Assembly: GCA_000432275.1 (NCBI GenBank)
Contig: HF995323.1
Location: forward strand, 121,957-182,357
DNA length: 60,401 nucleotides
Origin: Proteobacteria bacterium CAG:495
GTDB taxonomy: Bacteria; Pseudomonadota; Alphaproteobacteria; RF32; CAG-239
Direction: 5' to 3'
The first letter of the stretch is position 1. Each line of letters starts with the position of its first letter. Made by a program: the position numbers and the translations under genes. Positions 1-8,715 of the stretch are shown here, in pieces. The notes beneath the pieces are model-generated. The model was not told where the DNA came from, made no database searches, and was given only the letters and a program-made list of their open reading frames with translations.

Positions 1-102
1 GGCGTGCGGCTGTGTATCCATTGCCAGGAAGAAGCCGATAAAGAACAAAAAGCCGTCAGTCTGTACAACCGCCGAGGTTCCAAAGACAGTCAACTCCGTT
101 AA
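1..102 (+). CDS. C-terminal end of a DksA/TraR-like zinc-finger protein (partial)
   Basis: The first 33 codons read in frame to a TAA at 100-102. They contain the pair C-I-H-C (residues 5-8 of the fragment) followed by Q-E-E-A and a basic tail, which resembles the second half of the C4 zinc finger of DksA/TraR-family proteins. Members of that family bind the RNA polymerase secondary channel or, in short versions, have unknown roles. Only the tail is visible, so length, start and the first cysteine pair cannot be judged. A hairpin terminator follows at once. The family call rests on the Cys pair and its context alone. Confidence 0.5.
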   Translation, partial: GVRLCIHCQEEADKEQKAVSLYNRRGSKDSQLR

Positions 103-131
103 AAAAAGCTCCCGAAGGAGCCTTTTTTTAT
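101..131. terminator. Bidirectional rho-independent terminator
   Basis: A GCTCC / GGAGC stem with a CGAA loop is flanked by seven A on the left and seven T on the right. It can therefore end the plus-strand zinc-finger gene and the converging minus-strand glycosyltransferase gene. Confidence 0.8.
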
Positions 132-1265
132 TTAATTGTCGGAAACAACCGCGTCAAACAGCTTTTCCCATTTTCCGATAATGACTTCCGGAGCATAAGC
201 TTTCATATCCGCAATCGCGTTCTGCCCCATACGAATGCGCAACTCTTTGTCAGACATCAGCTGTTTCAGTTTTTCAGCAAAATCATCCAAATTCTTTGCC
301 AAAAAACCGTTATGTCCGTCCACAATCACTTCGTTGACAGACAAAGCGTCGGCAAAACCGAGCGTCGGCAGACCGATGGCCATACCGTCGGCAATCGCCA
401 AACTGAATCCCTCGGCGCTGCTAGGAAAAGCGTGAATATCGGCACTGCGGTAGAGTTCATTGACATCCCGGGTATATCCCATAAGAAAGACATTGTTCTC
501 CAAACCGTTGGCTTTTATCAAATCCTGAATTTCCTTGTCATAATCGGGGTATTTCTGCAATCCCCAAATTTCAACCTTCCAATCAGGAAACTCCCGGCCG
601 ATTTTGGCAAAAGCTTCCACCAAAAGATGAGGACGCTTAATATGCTTTTCTATTCTGGTAACATAAATAATTTTCTTTTTCTCGTGCGTCAAATCAACCT
701 TTTCTTCATCTTTGAACTGATAAACGGCATTGGCTATCCGAACCACGTTTTTGGGCTCAAAATAAGGATTGATTTTGTCCATATATGAATCCATCAACAC
801 CTGAAAAGTATGCACTTTTTTGAAACTCTTTTTATAATACCAGCGAATAAACCACGGCTTGCGCAAATACTTGTCTAAAATAATTGGCGGAAAATGATGC
901 ACCATCTGAATAATCGGAATATTGTGATTCTGAAATCTGGTTACGTTAAACAAATCTACCGGAAAATAACAGACAATTACATCCGGACGTTCTTTTTCAA
1001 TCAGTTTTTTGAACCGAAAACAGCGCGGAAACAGTTTCCCTCTTATTTTCCGATATATGTTTTTTACCCAAGACGTCGTCTTGGCGTTAAGATTAACCAG
1101 CTTAATATGGTCATTCAGCTTATTGCCCTCGGCCAAAACGCCAAGCTTGCCGTAAGTATCGCAGGCAATGACCACGTCATGACCTCTCTCGGCCAGCAAA
1201 TTGGCATAAAAAACCAGCCAGTTGGTGTTTAATACGTTCCTGTCCCGAACCAGTAATATCTTCAC
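132..1265 (-). CDS. Glycosyltransferase, GT4 family (GT-B fold)
   Basis: This 377-residue protein has the layout of GT4 enzymes, which transfer a sugar from a nucleotide sugar onto a growing surface glycan on the cytoplasmic face. The N-terminal domain starts MKILLVRDRN and has the glycine-rich LLAERGHDVVIA segment. The C-terminal domain begins with VTRIEKHIKRPHLLVEAF (about residues 200-220) and contains the nucleotide-sugar site SSAEGFSLAIADGMAIG (about 283-300), in which the usual E-x7-E is E-x7-D. There is no signal peptide or membrane segment. It is the last gene on this side of the left polysaccharide locus, but 256 bases separate it from the next gene, so it may have its own promoter. 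Donor and acceptor sugars cannot be read from sequence. Confidence 0.85.
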   Translation of the reverse strand: MKILLVRDRNVLNTNWLVFYANLLAERGHDVVIACDTYGKLGVLAEGNKLNDHIKLVNLNAKTTSWVKNIYRKIRGKLFPRCFRFKKLIEKERPDVIVCYFPVDLFNVTRFQNHNIPIIQMVHHFPPIILDKYLRKPWFIRWYYKKSFKKVHTFQVLMDSYMDKINPYFEPKNVVRIANAVYQFKDEEKVDLTHEKKKIIYVTRIEKHIKRPHLLVEAFAKIGREFPDWKVEIWGLQKYPDYDKEIQDLIKANGLENNVFLMGYTRDVNELYRSADIHAFPSSAEGFSLAIADGMAIGLPTLGFADALSVNEVIVDGHNGFLAKNLDDFAEKLKQLMSDKELRIRMGQNAIADMKAYAPEVIIGKWEKLFDAVVSDN

Positions 1266-1478
1266 TGTATAGCTCCCGTATAAGGTTTAAATTTCAACAA
1301 TACAGGTATCTTAAATGAAATTCATTAATATGCAAGCGCATAAATTTTTCCTTGTTTATTCCAATAAACCTCCACCTGCCCAATAGGTATGTCAACCGTT
1401 CAGAACCGCATTCTCCCTGCCCCGAAATAAGCAAGCCTGATACATAGAACGAAACCCAAACTTTTTATGCCAACCATA

Positions 1479-1508
1479 AAAAAAGCTCTGCAATGCAGAG
1501 CTTTTCAC
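1479..1508 (-). terminator. Rho-independent terminator after the small membrane protein gene
   Basis: Symmetrical AGCTCTGCA / TGCAGAGCT stem with A-rich left and T-rich right flanks, 14 bases past the minus-strand stop at 1522. It lies in a gene-free stretch (1266-1521) in which I see nothing else. Confidence 0.7.
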
Positions 1509-1521
1509 ATCCGAAGCAAAA

Positions 1522-1845
1522 CTAACGACGACGTTTGACAATACCGCGGTTCCGGTGGGGAGGCAATGCCTCCTCTTCTTCAAAAACCAGCATCTCGGTT
1601 GTTTCTTCCGGCGGTAACGGTTTGTTCCTCTCGGCTTCTTCTTCAAGTCCGCATTCCTTGAGAAGCCAATTGCATTTCCAGTTGACTCTTCCCTTAAACA
1701 ACAGGGCAAATGTACAAAACGACAATAAAGCCATTATGTAAAACATTGCGGCATATATCTGTTCGGCCAGCGTCAGTGCCATACTGTTGATTGAAGCGCC
1801 GATAACCAGCGTCATCACCGTGATAATCAATAAAATAACTTTCAT
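1522..1845 (-). CDS. Small two-helix membrane protein, unknown function
   Basis: This 107-residue protein is not recognised. Two hydrophobic segments (about residues 3-22 and 30-50) predict a hairpin inner-membrane protein or a signal anchor plus one helix. They are followed by a cytoplasmic tail rich in Glu and Pro (EEEAERNKPLPPEET) that ends in a very basic stretch, RGIVKRRR. The start is well supported by AAAGGAGAGAGG a few bases upstream of the ATG. A terminator follows directly, so it is likely transcribed alone or as the end of the polysaccharide operon. An overlapping frame (1392-1709) is a shadow. Confidence 0.6.
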   Translation of the reverse strand: MKVILLIITVMTLVIGASINSMALTLAEQIYAAMFYIMALLSFCTFALLFKGRVNWKCNWLLKECGLEEEAERNKPLPPEETTEMLVFEEEEALPPHRNRGIVKRRR

Positions 1846-1924
1846 AACCTCTCTCCTTTGTAAATATCTCCCTTCTTAAATATGCACAAATCAGAGGTAA
1901 TCAAGCGGAGAAAACTCTCTAAAA

Positions 1925-2857
1925 TTATTTCTTGGTTAATTTCAATTTCTCACCCCAATACGCATCATAACTTTGAGGTTCAAAAAAATCACAGCCATTT
2001 CCTGGTGTTAAAGTAATCTCACCATAATAAAGTTTTCCATCTACATCATAAAAATCGGCTCGAACAAAATCAAAATTTTTTGCAATTTCAGCACCTATTT
2101 TCACCATCAAATCAAAAGTTTGAGGTTTCACAATATCATTACCTTTTCCATGAACACCCCAAGTAAAAGGCATTGGGTTCCAATTTTGATCATAAATATT
2201 CCTGATATTCTCACCTTCACGGTCTATGGAGCAATAAACAAAGCCAAGTTCTCCATTAAAAAAAGCTAATTTATAATCATTTGGTATTTTACCTTCTTTT
2301 GTCACCAGCAGTTTTTCAATTATAATCCAAGGCTCAATATTTTTATACTGAGGTTCCATCCCTATATAGTAATAGTTTGAATTCAGCCATCTCATACATT
2401 TTTTCTGAAGAGCATCATAGTCAACATCTTCCTTATTCCGTATAATCTCATACCAGCCGCTGCCATGATTAGCTTTAACAATACAAGGCTCATTCGGAAT
2501 ATTATCAGGACTTATATCCCGCCAATTTTGTGTTTTAAACAATAAAGGAATCAAATGTTCTCCACCAAAATTCTTTTCAAAAAATTCCCTCACAGCCAAC
2601 TTATCTGAGCAAATTCCCCAAAAATCAGAATTTTGACAATTAAGTTTTAACCACTGGATTTTTTCATTAAAGGTTTGAGGATTATCTAAATCCGGGTATT
2701 GTCCAAAAAACTTTTTATAATGCTCTCTAATTAAAAATTCCTGCCCAAACCTTTGTTCCGGTACAATATATTTCTTATAAAAATTTCGTTTATACAAACT
2801 TTCATGACGATTAATAAAGTCACTTTTGATTTTTTTTACAATTTTCTTTAAAGACAT
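1925..2857 (-). CDS. TupA-like ATP-grasp protein
   Basis: The 310-residue protein matches the TupA-like ATP-grasp family often found in capsule and teichuronopeptide loci. These enzymes are thought to join a carboxylate to an amine using ATP. Visible features are the N-terminal basic helix, FNEKIQWLKL (about 63-72), the ATP-binding lysine strand CIVKANHGSGW (about 134-144), IIIEKLL with a downstream YKLAFFNG, and the metal-binding C-terminal DFVRADFYDVDGKLYYGEIT (about 262-281). It overlaps the upstream aminotransferase-HAD gene by 10 bases, so the two are translationally coupled. A reasonable inference is that it attaches an amino acid or amino compound to the glycan. Low GC marks it as part of the acquired locus. 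Confidence 0.8.
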   Translation of the reverse strand: MSLKKIVKKIKSDFINRHESLYKRNFYKKYIVPEQRFGQEFLIREHYKKFFGQYPDLDNPQTFNEKIQWLKLNCQNSDFWGICSDKLAVREFFEKNFGGEHLIPLLFKTQNWRDISPDNIPNEPCIVKANHGSGWYEIIRNKEDVDYDALQKKCMRWLNSNYYYIGMEPQYKNIEPWIIIEKLLVTKEGKIPNDYKLAFFNGELGFVYCSIDREGENIRNIYDQNWNPMPFTWGVHGKGNDIVKPQTFDLMVKIGAEIAKNFDFVRADFYDVDGKLYYGEITLTPGNGCDFFEPQSYDAYWGEKLKLTKK

Positions 2858-4695
2858 GCCATTTCCTCCAAATTATATTTTTTTGCCCATTTGCTACCAT
2901 CCTTGTGACAAACAACCACCCCTTTGTCACACCACTTCAACATAGGCAAATCAGATAAACTATCACTAAACCCCACAATATTAGAAAACTTATTCTTATC
3001 AAAATACTGATCTAACAAAATAACTTTGTTTTTATTCATACAGTCTAAACCATTTAATTTTCCCTCGCACACACCGTTTTTAAACGAAATTTTACTGCTT
3101 ATGCACCCATCAAGATTATATTCCCGAACAAAATAGTGTAAATACACATCATATCCGCCGCTCAGAAGATAAATCTTATAACCTTGAGCCTTCAATTGCC
3201 GCATCTTGTCAACCACTGCCGGAATTAATGCCGGTTTTATTTTCGTCCGATAAAAACTCGATGCATAATAATCAACTTCGGATTGAGGTATCCCTTTCAA
3301 AAGCCACAAATACAACATCTTATTTAAAGGTTTTCCTGTCTTTCTTTCCAAAAACTGCAAAATTCCGCTCTTCATTAAAAGTTGACGTACAAAATTTTTA
3401 AATACAATTGAAGAACTACAGTGATTTCTTCTTAAAAATTTAACAAAAGCATTTGCAGTCTGAAAATTAACAAGTGTACCACAAAAATCAAACAGAGCCA
3501 ATTTACTTTGCTCTTTTTCGCCTTCAATACCAATAGAAGAAAAAAAATCACAAATAGCATTTAATACACGCTGCATCTGCTTTTGATTGCCTATCGTAAT
3601 CCTCACGCTGCTGCTTAAAATTGGACTTTGTGTTAACTTTCGAACATAAATATCTTGTTGAAGCAGATACTCAAATAACTGATTTTTTAATTCTACTGTT
3701 GCACATTTTAGAACAACAAAGTTAGCAAAGCTATTATACACCTTACACTCTGCCGCAAACCTTTTCATTTTTGTATAAAACCATTCTCTCGCTTTGCAAA
3801 CTTCTTTGACATAATTTTCCATATAAGGAATATCCGACAATGCGCCAATTACTGCTTCTTGTGCAAAAGTGGTAATATTTTTGGGATTACGTATTTTAGA
3901 AATTAGTTCTATATTATCAACACAAGAAAGCAGATACCCAAAACGAAAATTAGCAAGTCCAAAAGCTTTCGACATAGTACGAGAAACAAGAATATTTTTA
4001 TATTTTAAAACTAAATCCTTTACTGTCATTCCTGAAAACTCACAATAAGCCTCATCGAGCAAAAACATAGTATCAGAAAATCGTTTCAATAAACTTTCAA
4101 TATATTCGCGGGACTGATAATATCCTAAGGGATTATTGGGATTAACAATATAAACCAAAGACGGCCGTATTTTTTTCAAATCCCTAAGAAAGTTTCGCTC
4201 ATTAAAAGTAAAATCCTCATCCACCTCAGAAAAATAAACTTTTGCTCCACATGCCTCCGCGGTTAATCTAAAATTATCATATGATGGAGATTGAATAACT
4301 ACTTTTGTTCCTCTTCCTATAAAAATTTTAGCTATATACTCGTGCAAAGAATCAGAACTCGCAAAATATTGAATATTTTCACAAGGAAGCTTAACATACT
4401 TGGATAAGAGAGAAAGTAATTCACGATTTTCCGTAGATGGATATAAATTATAAAAATTTCCCTTTGTCACAAGTTTTCTTATCTGCTCATCAACTTTTGG
4501 TGATGGCAAAACAGTCGCTTCGTTCCAATCTAATTTCAATATTTTTTCTCTATCCTCCGCTGCAACACTCCATATCTTATGTGATGCTGTTTTATACGGT
4601 AGTATATTTTTTAGATATTCATTTACATATAACATATCCTTTGACACCCCTAAAAAATTTGTCAAATTTTCTCCGCTAACCTTTTTTACAATCAA
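2848..4695 (-). CDS. Fusion of a HisC/CobD-like PLP aminotransferase and a HAD-family phosphatase
   Basis: Residues about 40-390 are a class I/II PLP enzyme of the histidinol-phosphate aminotransferase/CobD type. They include the N-P-N-N-P-L-G loop (about 185-191), the aspartate strand FLLDEAY (about 211-217) and the Schiff-base lysine in SRTMSKAFG (Lys243). Residues about 398-615 are a HAD hydrolase of the phosphoserine-phosphatase branch, with FDFCGTLV (Asp403), SGGYDVY and GFSDSLSDLPML. The second HAD motif-I position is Cys (D-x-C-G-T) instead of Asp, a variant I believe occurs in related surface-glycan HADs. Each half is close to full length. CobD relatives can decarboxylate phosphoserine or phosphothreonine, and other relatives transaminate triose phosphates, so the fusion could make and dephosphorylate a small amino-alcohol for glycan decoration; this is inference. 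It overlaps the acetyltransferase gene by 20 bases. Confidence 0.8.
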   Translation of the reverse strand: MIVKKVSGENLTNFLGVSKDMLYVNEYLKNILPYKTASHKIWSVAAEDREKILKLDWNEATVLPSPKVDEQIRKLVTKGNFYNLYPSTENRELLSLLSKYVKLPCENIQYFASSDSLHEYIAKIFIGRGTKVVIQSPSYDNFRLTAEACGAKVYFSEVDEDFTFNERNFLRDLKKIRPSLVYIVNPNNPLGYYQSREYIESLLKRFSDTMFLLDEAYCEFSGMTVKDLVLKYKNILVSRTMSKAFGLANFRFGYLLSCVDNIELISKIRNPKNITTFAQEAVIGALSDIPYMENYVKEVCKAREWFYTKMKRFAAECKVYNSFANFVVLKCATVELKNQLFEYLLQQDIYVRKLTQSPILSSSVRITIGNQKQMQRVLNAICDFFSSIGIEGEKEQSKLALFDFCGTLVNFQTANAFVKFLRRNHCSSSIVFKNFVRQLLMKSGILQFLERKTGKPLNKMLYLWLLKGIPQSEVDYYASSFYRTKIKPALIPAVVDKMRQLKAQGYKIYLLSGGYDVYLHYFVREYNLDGCISSKISFKNGVCEGKLNGLDCMNKNKVILLDQYFDKNKFSNIVGFSDSLSDLPMLKWCDKGVVVCHKDGSKWAKKYNLEEMACL

Positions 4696-5284
4696 CTAAG
4701 CATCTATATTCCAACTGCTTAGGATCTTGTTTTGTCTGCAAAAATTTCTGCGCCAAACAATCCGTTGTTTTAATAAAACGAGCAGGATTTCCAGCCCAAA
4801 CTTCTCCTGAAGGAACATCTTTTGTAACAACGCTGCCTGCTCCGATAATTGAGTTATCACCAATGGTAACACCTGGTAACAATATAGAACGGCAACCTAT
4901 AAAACAATTATTTCCGATTTTGATTCGCCCGTATCTTCTCATGTCTTCACTACTGTTTATGTATTTGCTACAATTATACCATGCACCATCATGAGTTAAA
5001 AAAGATACACCAAAGGAAACAACAACATTATCACCAATTTCAATTAAATACGGCTCTGATCCAAAATCAGGAAAAGAAAAAGGATATGGATGAATAACAA
5101 ATTGAACATTTTTTCCAACAGTTACCCCCAGAGATCTTGCATATTCAGAAGAATCACAAACACGACTTAATTTAGATAAATAAGATAAACACTTAGAATT
5201 AGATTTCTTATATGAGAAAACAGGAATCCCAAACAAACAAATAGATCTTGTTCCGTCGAACTTTTTTATTTTTTTCAAAAACAT
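4676..5284 (-). CDS. Left-handed beta-helix (hexapeptide repeat) acetyltransferase
   Basis: This 202-residue protein has the hexapeptide repeats of the WbbJ/maltose O-acetyltransferase group: IGDNVVVSFGVSFLTHDG, IGNNCFIGCRSILLPGVTIG and DNSIIGAGSVVTKDVPSG, ending with the acyl-CoA-site signature WAGNPARF (about 170-177). It probably O-acetylates a sugar of the surface polysaccharide using acetyl-CoA in the cytoplasm. The N-terminus carries the peptide SICLFGIPVFSYKK (about 14-27), which is not part of the beta-helix and resembles motifs in other proteins of both glycan loci. The next gene starts before this one ends, consistent with an operon. The Shine-Dalgarno sequence before the ATG is weak. 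Confidence 0.85.
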   Translation of the reverse strand: MFLKKIKKFDGTRSICLFGIPVFSYKKSNSKCLSYLSKLSRVCDSSEYARSLGVTVGKNVQFVIHPYPFSFPDFGSEPYLIEIGDNVVVSFGVSFLTHDGAWYNCSKYINSSEDMRRYGRIKIGNNCFIGCRSILLPGVTIGDNSIIGAGSVVTKDVPSGEVWAGNPARFIKTTDCLAQKFLQTKQDPKQLEYRCLVDCKKG

Positions 5285-5305
5285 ATCACTTATTCCGATA
5301 ATCCG

Positions 5306-8140
5306 CTAACGTCCAACCTTAATTTTTATCCTCAATCCTAAAAAATGAACAGTTTTATGAGATTTTTTTGCTTGAGATTTGTGAGTTTCAAATAAAAAGT
5401 TTCCTTTATTAAAACGTGCATTAGGAATACTAATATCTTTAACCGGTATTCCGTTTTTCCATAAAACATAAGAAAAAGACAATTGATCCCTCTTAGATAT
5501 ATCCCGGATACAATTCCACCAACTTTCCATCAAATTAATAATGGAACTTTCAGTATGTTTCCGATAAATTACATTAGTTTCATTTAAACCATAGTGCCTG
5601 GGCATTCCCTCTTTTTTCAAAAATGACAATACGCTATTGCAATTTTTCAAAGTATCTTTTTTACACTTTAAAACTTCTTCACACTCATCGTAAATATCAT
5701 CACGACTAAAATGATATGGTACAAGCAATGAACTATTTTTCTCTTTAATAATATCAAACAAATATGAACTTAAAATATCTCCGTTAGCATCAATCCAAAT
5801 ACTTTCTGACACCTTCGGAAACAAGACATGCGGGTGCGTTTTATGCCATCTGGCATTTTTAGTTCTATCCAATTCATCAAAGTACAAAGGGTATATTTTC
5901 CATAAACCCACAACCTCGCGCCGCAATAAATTTTTATTATCCGTAAAACAGACATATTTAAATTCAGAATCAGTATACGTATGGTCAATTAACCGATCAT
6001 AATCTCCGCTAATACAAGTATAAATAACGCCCCTGCACTCTCCAAGATCAGGAATTTTACAAATAAATATTTTTTTAGACACAACAGGGATTTTACAAAT
6101 TTTAATCAACAATTTTCCTGAATTAGTTATTTTTTTCTGAAACAAGAATGTCCGCCAATCAAAATGTCTGGCTGTTTTTATCTTTTTAGTACTCTTGTCT
6201 CTTCCTATAACCGTATGTGCAACTGTGGAGGCATAATAGCATTTGGAAATCGTTTTGTACTTTTCTTGAACATATTTTACAGAATTATAAAATCTTTCTG
6301 TAATATTTCCTCCCGAATAATGAACACATTTAAGCGGAATAACTTTTAATTTCACATCATATCTCTCACTAGCGTTAATGCAAAATTCCTCTACATAAAA
6401 ATCAAAAGTCAAATTTTCATCAAAACGAAGCTTATGCCTTTGAATTAAAGAAGAATGAACAATTAAACACTGACAATCAACGGTATCGGCAAACTCACCT
6501 CCGATACACACCTGACGCCCGACTACAATTCTATTCTTTCCTGTTTTGTCACATTGAACAATACGGCCGACAGGATGTATCAAATCATTTGGGGTACTTT
6601 CCTCATATCTCACTCCGATGCAACCGTACAAACAATTTTTATCTAAACCCTGCAGCTTCTTTTCGGGTTCTTCCAGAATTTGCCAATCTTCATGACAAAA
6701 AACAAACCAAGCTTCCCTTGAATATTCATAATCATCCAAAAATTCGTTATATCTCTGCGATATACCTTTATTTTCAACTCTGTTATCAATCGGATTTAAC
6801 TGAACATTACGGCAGAATTTATTTTGTCCGACACATTTATCATACATATCATAATCGCGAACAACACTGACAAATATCACTGATATATCTGTAGGATAGG
6901 ATTTCGCCTTAAAAAATTGTTTTAATTTTTTTCGCCAGGGAATAAAAGAAGCGGCAATTTTTAGTAGTCTTTCTGCCGTCAACGGTGCCGTTTTCGCCAA
7001 TCTTCTGTTATAGCTCTCCTGCGTATAAAGCTTCAAATATTCTTTAATAAACGTCTTGCCGTCAGATTTTCTCACATACCCGATTTTGCCTTCGTCAACC
7101 TGCAAACCATGCGCACGGCCAAATTGCGCAAGATTATCCGTAACCCCCAGCAACGCTGGACCCGCAGAATGCTCTATCGGAAACGGATTCATATTCGTTC
7201 CGATACAGTACCACTCTGCTTCTATCGCCTGATGTATCAATGCCTGTTCCTCTATCGGCGTGTCGCTCCGCTCCAAAATAATCGACTTGACACCTTGCCG
7301 CGCAAAAACCTCCATATGCGTCGCCGTACCGATAACCCCGGCAACCGTTTTCGCTCCCTTCAGATAAGCTATCTGCTCCCTCAAACTCATACTTTCAGGA
7401 TGCAAAATTTTAAAGCCGTTCTTACGAAACACATCTTCGACATAAGCCTCTCCCAAACAAAGCGTCCCTCCACGAAACTTTGTGCGCGAAAGATATATCT
7501 TTTCTGATGGCTGCGCCGTTACCTGGTCCGCCGCATACCGAAAAGGATGCAAAAACTTTTTGTTAAACGAATGATTGATTATATGACTTTCACCGGGAAC
7601 ATAAACTTTGCTAAACCTTGTCGGTTGGCTGATAAAATGAACCTTTTCCCGGGAAATCCCCAACAAATCCATAAATTCCCAAAACTGGGGAATAACCCTC
7701 TGCCTCTTGGCGTTCAAAAAGACAATGTCCAGATTTTTTTCTTTATTTTCAATCAAATACCAGAGCCTATTCGTACTTTCCATCAAAAAATGACCAAAAT
7801 GGTTGACGAATACCCCGCCGTACAATACTTCCTTAGGAACAATCTCGGCATCTTTTAGGGAAAAGTCATACCCCTCTGTTAATGAACCGCCTTTGCTTCC
7901 GCGCCAATGCCTCGACATTTCGACAAAAACACCGCAGCTGTCCGTTACCCCGCCTCTGAAATAGGATGTCCCGAAATCGTCAATACTCTTCTTCAGCGGT
8001 AATACAAAACCCTCCTCCACTTCTTCGCATTCTACCGAACAAACATCATAGTAATTCCGGCTCGTCACTCCTTCATAAACCGACTTTACCTCCTCTGCAA
8101 TATATAAACGCTTGCAGTATTCCTGACTTCGAATAGACAC
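5306..8140 (-). CDS. Three-domain glycosyltransferase: GT61/DUF563, GT2-like and DUF616 modules
   Basis: This 944-residue protein contains three transferase-like modules. Residues about 95-340 resemble GT61/DUF563, with GGVFVNHFGHFLMEST, IYLSRTK and a late GTATHMEVFARQG segment. Residues about 417-625 resemble a GT2-like module (DISVIFVSVVRDYDMY, RYNEFL, WFVFCHEDW). Residues about 703-930 resemble DUF616/TOD1-MUCI70, with IYTCISGDYDRL, YVCFTDN, the aspartate strand SIWIDANGDI and KNARWHKTHPH. The linker KICKIPVVSKK (about 680-690) and the C-terminal FLGLRIKIKVGR fit the short motif recurring in these loci. GTG is the most likely start (codons GTG TCT ATT CGA), with only a weak ribosome site. 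It is the first gene of the left polysaccharide operon. A single chain with three transferases could add successive residues; the specificity is unknown. Confidence 0.75.
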   Translation of the reverse strand: MSIRSQEYCKRLYIAEEVKSVYEGVTSRNYYDVCSVECEEVEEGFVLPLKKSIDDFGTSYFRGGVTDSCGVFVEMSRHWRGSKGGSLTEGYDFSLKDAEIVPKEVLYGGVFVNHFGHFLMESTNRLWYLIENKEKNLDIVFLNAKRQRVIPQFWEFMDLLGISREKVHFISQPTRFSKVYVPGESHIINHSFNKKFLHPFRYAADQVTAQPSEKIYLSRTKFRGGTLCLGEAYVEDVFRKNGFKILHPESMSLREQIAYLKGAKTVAGVIGTATHMEVFARQGVKSIILERSDTPIEEQALIHQAIEAEWYCIGTNMNPFPIEHSAGPALLGVTDNLAQFGRAHGLQVDEGKIGYVRKSDGKTFIKEYLKLYTQESYNRRLAKTAPLTAERLLKIAASFIPWRKKLKQFFKAKSYPTDISVIFVSVVRDYDMYDKCVGQNKFCRNVQLNPIDNRVENKGISQRYNEFLDDYEYSREAWFVFCHEDWQILEEPEKKLQGLDKNCLYGCIGVRYEESTPNDLIHPVGRIVQCDKTGKNRIVVGRQVCIGGEFADTVDCQCLIVHSSLIQRHKLRFDENLTFDFYVEEFCINASERYDVKLKVIPLKCVHYSGGNITERFYNSVKYVQEKYKTISKCYYASTVAHTVIGRDKSTKKIKTARHFDWRTFLFQKKITNSGKLLIKICKIPVVSKKIFICKIPDLGECRGVIYTCISGDYDRLIDHTYTDSEFKYVCFTDNKNLLRREVVGLWKIYPLYFDELDRTKNARWHKTHPHVLFPKVSESIWIDANGDILSSYLFDIIKEKNSSLLVPYHFSRDDIYDECEEVLKCKKDTLKNCNSVLSFLKKEGMPRHYGLNETNVIYRKHTESSIINLMESWWNCIRDISKRDQLSFSYVLWKNGIPVKDISIPNARFNKGNFLFETHKSQAKKSHKTVHFLGLRIKIKVGR

Positions 8141-8374
8141 CGACCCGACACCTTTGCTAATAAAACTTTATTGAAATAAAGCTATCACAGCGCAAAGATA
8201 TGAGTCAAACTATTTTTGGTTTTTAATAACAGATAAATAAAACCAACTATTCACAATACAAACTTAAATTTATTTAACTGACTTTGTCATGGGATACGCT
8301 TCCGGACGCTTAGCATCACCCAAAAATTCCAAATAACAATTTGGCTGAAAAAATGAAATTAAAAATACAGATAC
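8141..8374. other. AT-rich intergenic region upstream of the polysaccharide operon
   Basis: No open frame is convincing here. A TTGACT at 8203-8208 (minus strand) could be a -35 element for the operon, but the matching -10 region is poor. A small CTTTATT / AATAAAG palindrome lies between it and the GTG start. The rest is AT-rich sequence without visible structure. Confidence 0.35.
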
Positions 8375-8403
8375 AAAAAAACCACCTAATTAAGGTGGTT
8401 TCA
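8375..8403 (-). terminator. Rho-independent terminator of tRNA-Val
   Basis: AAACCACCT / AGGTGGTTT stem directly after the tRNA 3' end, followed on the minus strand by a run of seven T. Confidence 0.85.
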
Positions 8404-8406
8404 AAT

Positions 8407-8482
8407 TGGTGGGCGCTGAGAGGTTCGAACTCCCGACCCTCTCGGTGTAAACGAGATGCTCTTCCAGCTGAGCTAAGCGCCC
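8407..8482 (-). tRNA. tRNA-Val (anticodon TAC)
   Basis: On the minus strand the 76 bases fold as a standard tRNA. The acceptor is GGGCGCT / AGCGCCC, the D-arm is GCTCAGCTGGAAGAGC, the anticodon stem TCTCG / CGAGA holds the loop TTTACAC (anticodon TAC), and the T-arm is CGGGAGTTCGAACCTCTC. The 3' CCA is encoded at 8407-8409. A terminator follows. Confidence 0.95.
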
Positions 8483-8635
8483 ATCTTGTTTACGAAAGAG
8501 TTTATACACTTATAAAAATAATTAATCAAGCAAAAAAATAAAAAAATTTGATATTTTTTTAGAAAATGCCTTTTATCAAAAGGCTAGACAATTTCTTTTG
8601 CAAACAGAGCCGCGGACTTTGCCAATGCGCCAATA

Positions 8636-8667
8636 AAAACGGGCTTCCGCAATGGGAAACCCGTTTT
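8636..8667 (-). terminator. Rho-independent terminator of the HU gene
   Basis: AAAACGGG (8636-8643) pairs with CCCGTTTT (8660-8667); on the minus strand the stem runs into TTTTTATT. It lies about 50 bases past the HU stop. Confidence 0.75.
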
Positions 8668-8685
8668 AAAGTGCTCTATAAACTT

Positions 8686-8708
8686 AAGGACTGGCGCAGC
8701 CAGTCCTT
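8686..8708. repeat. Perfect 10-bp palindrome just after the HU gene
   Basis: AAGGACTGGC and GCCAGTCCTT are separated by three bases, eight bases from the HU stop codon. No T-run follows, so it is probably an mRNA-stabilising 3' hairpin placed ahead of the real terminator; this is inference. Confidence 0.6.
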
Positions 8709-8715
8709 GCTTATA

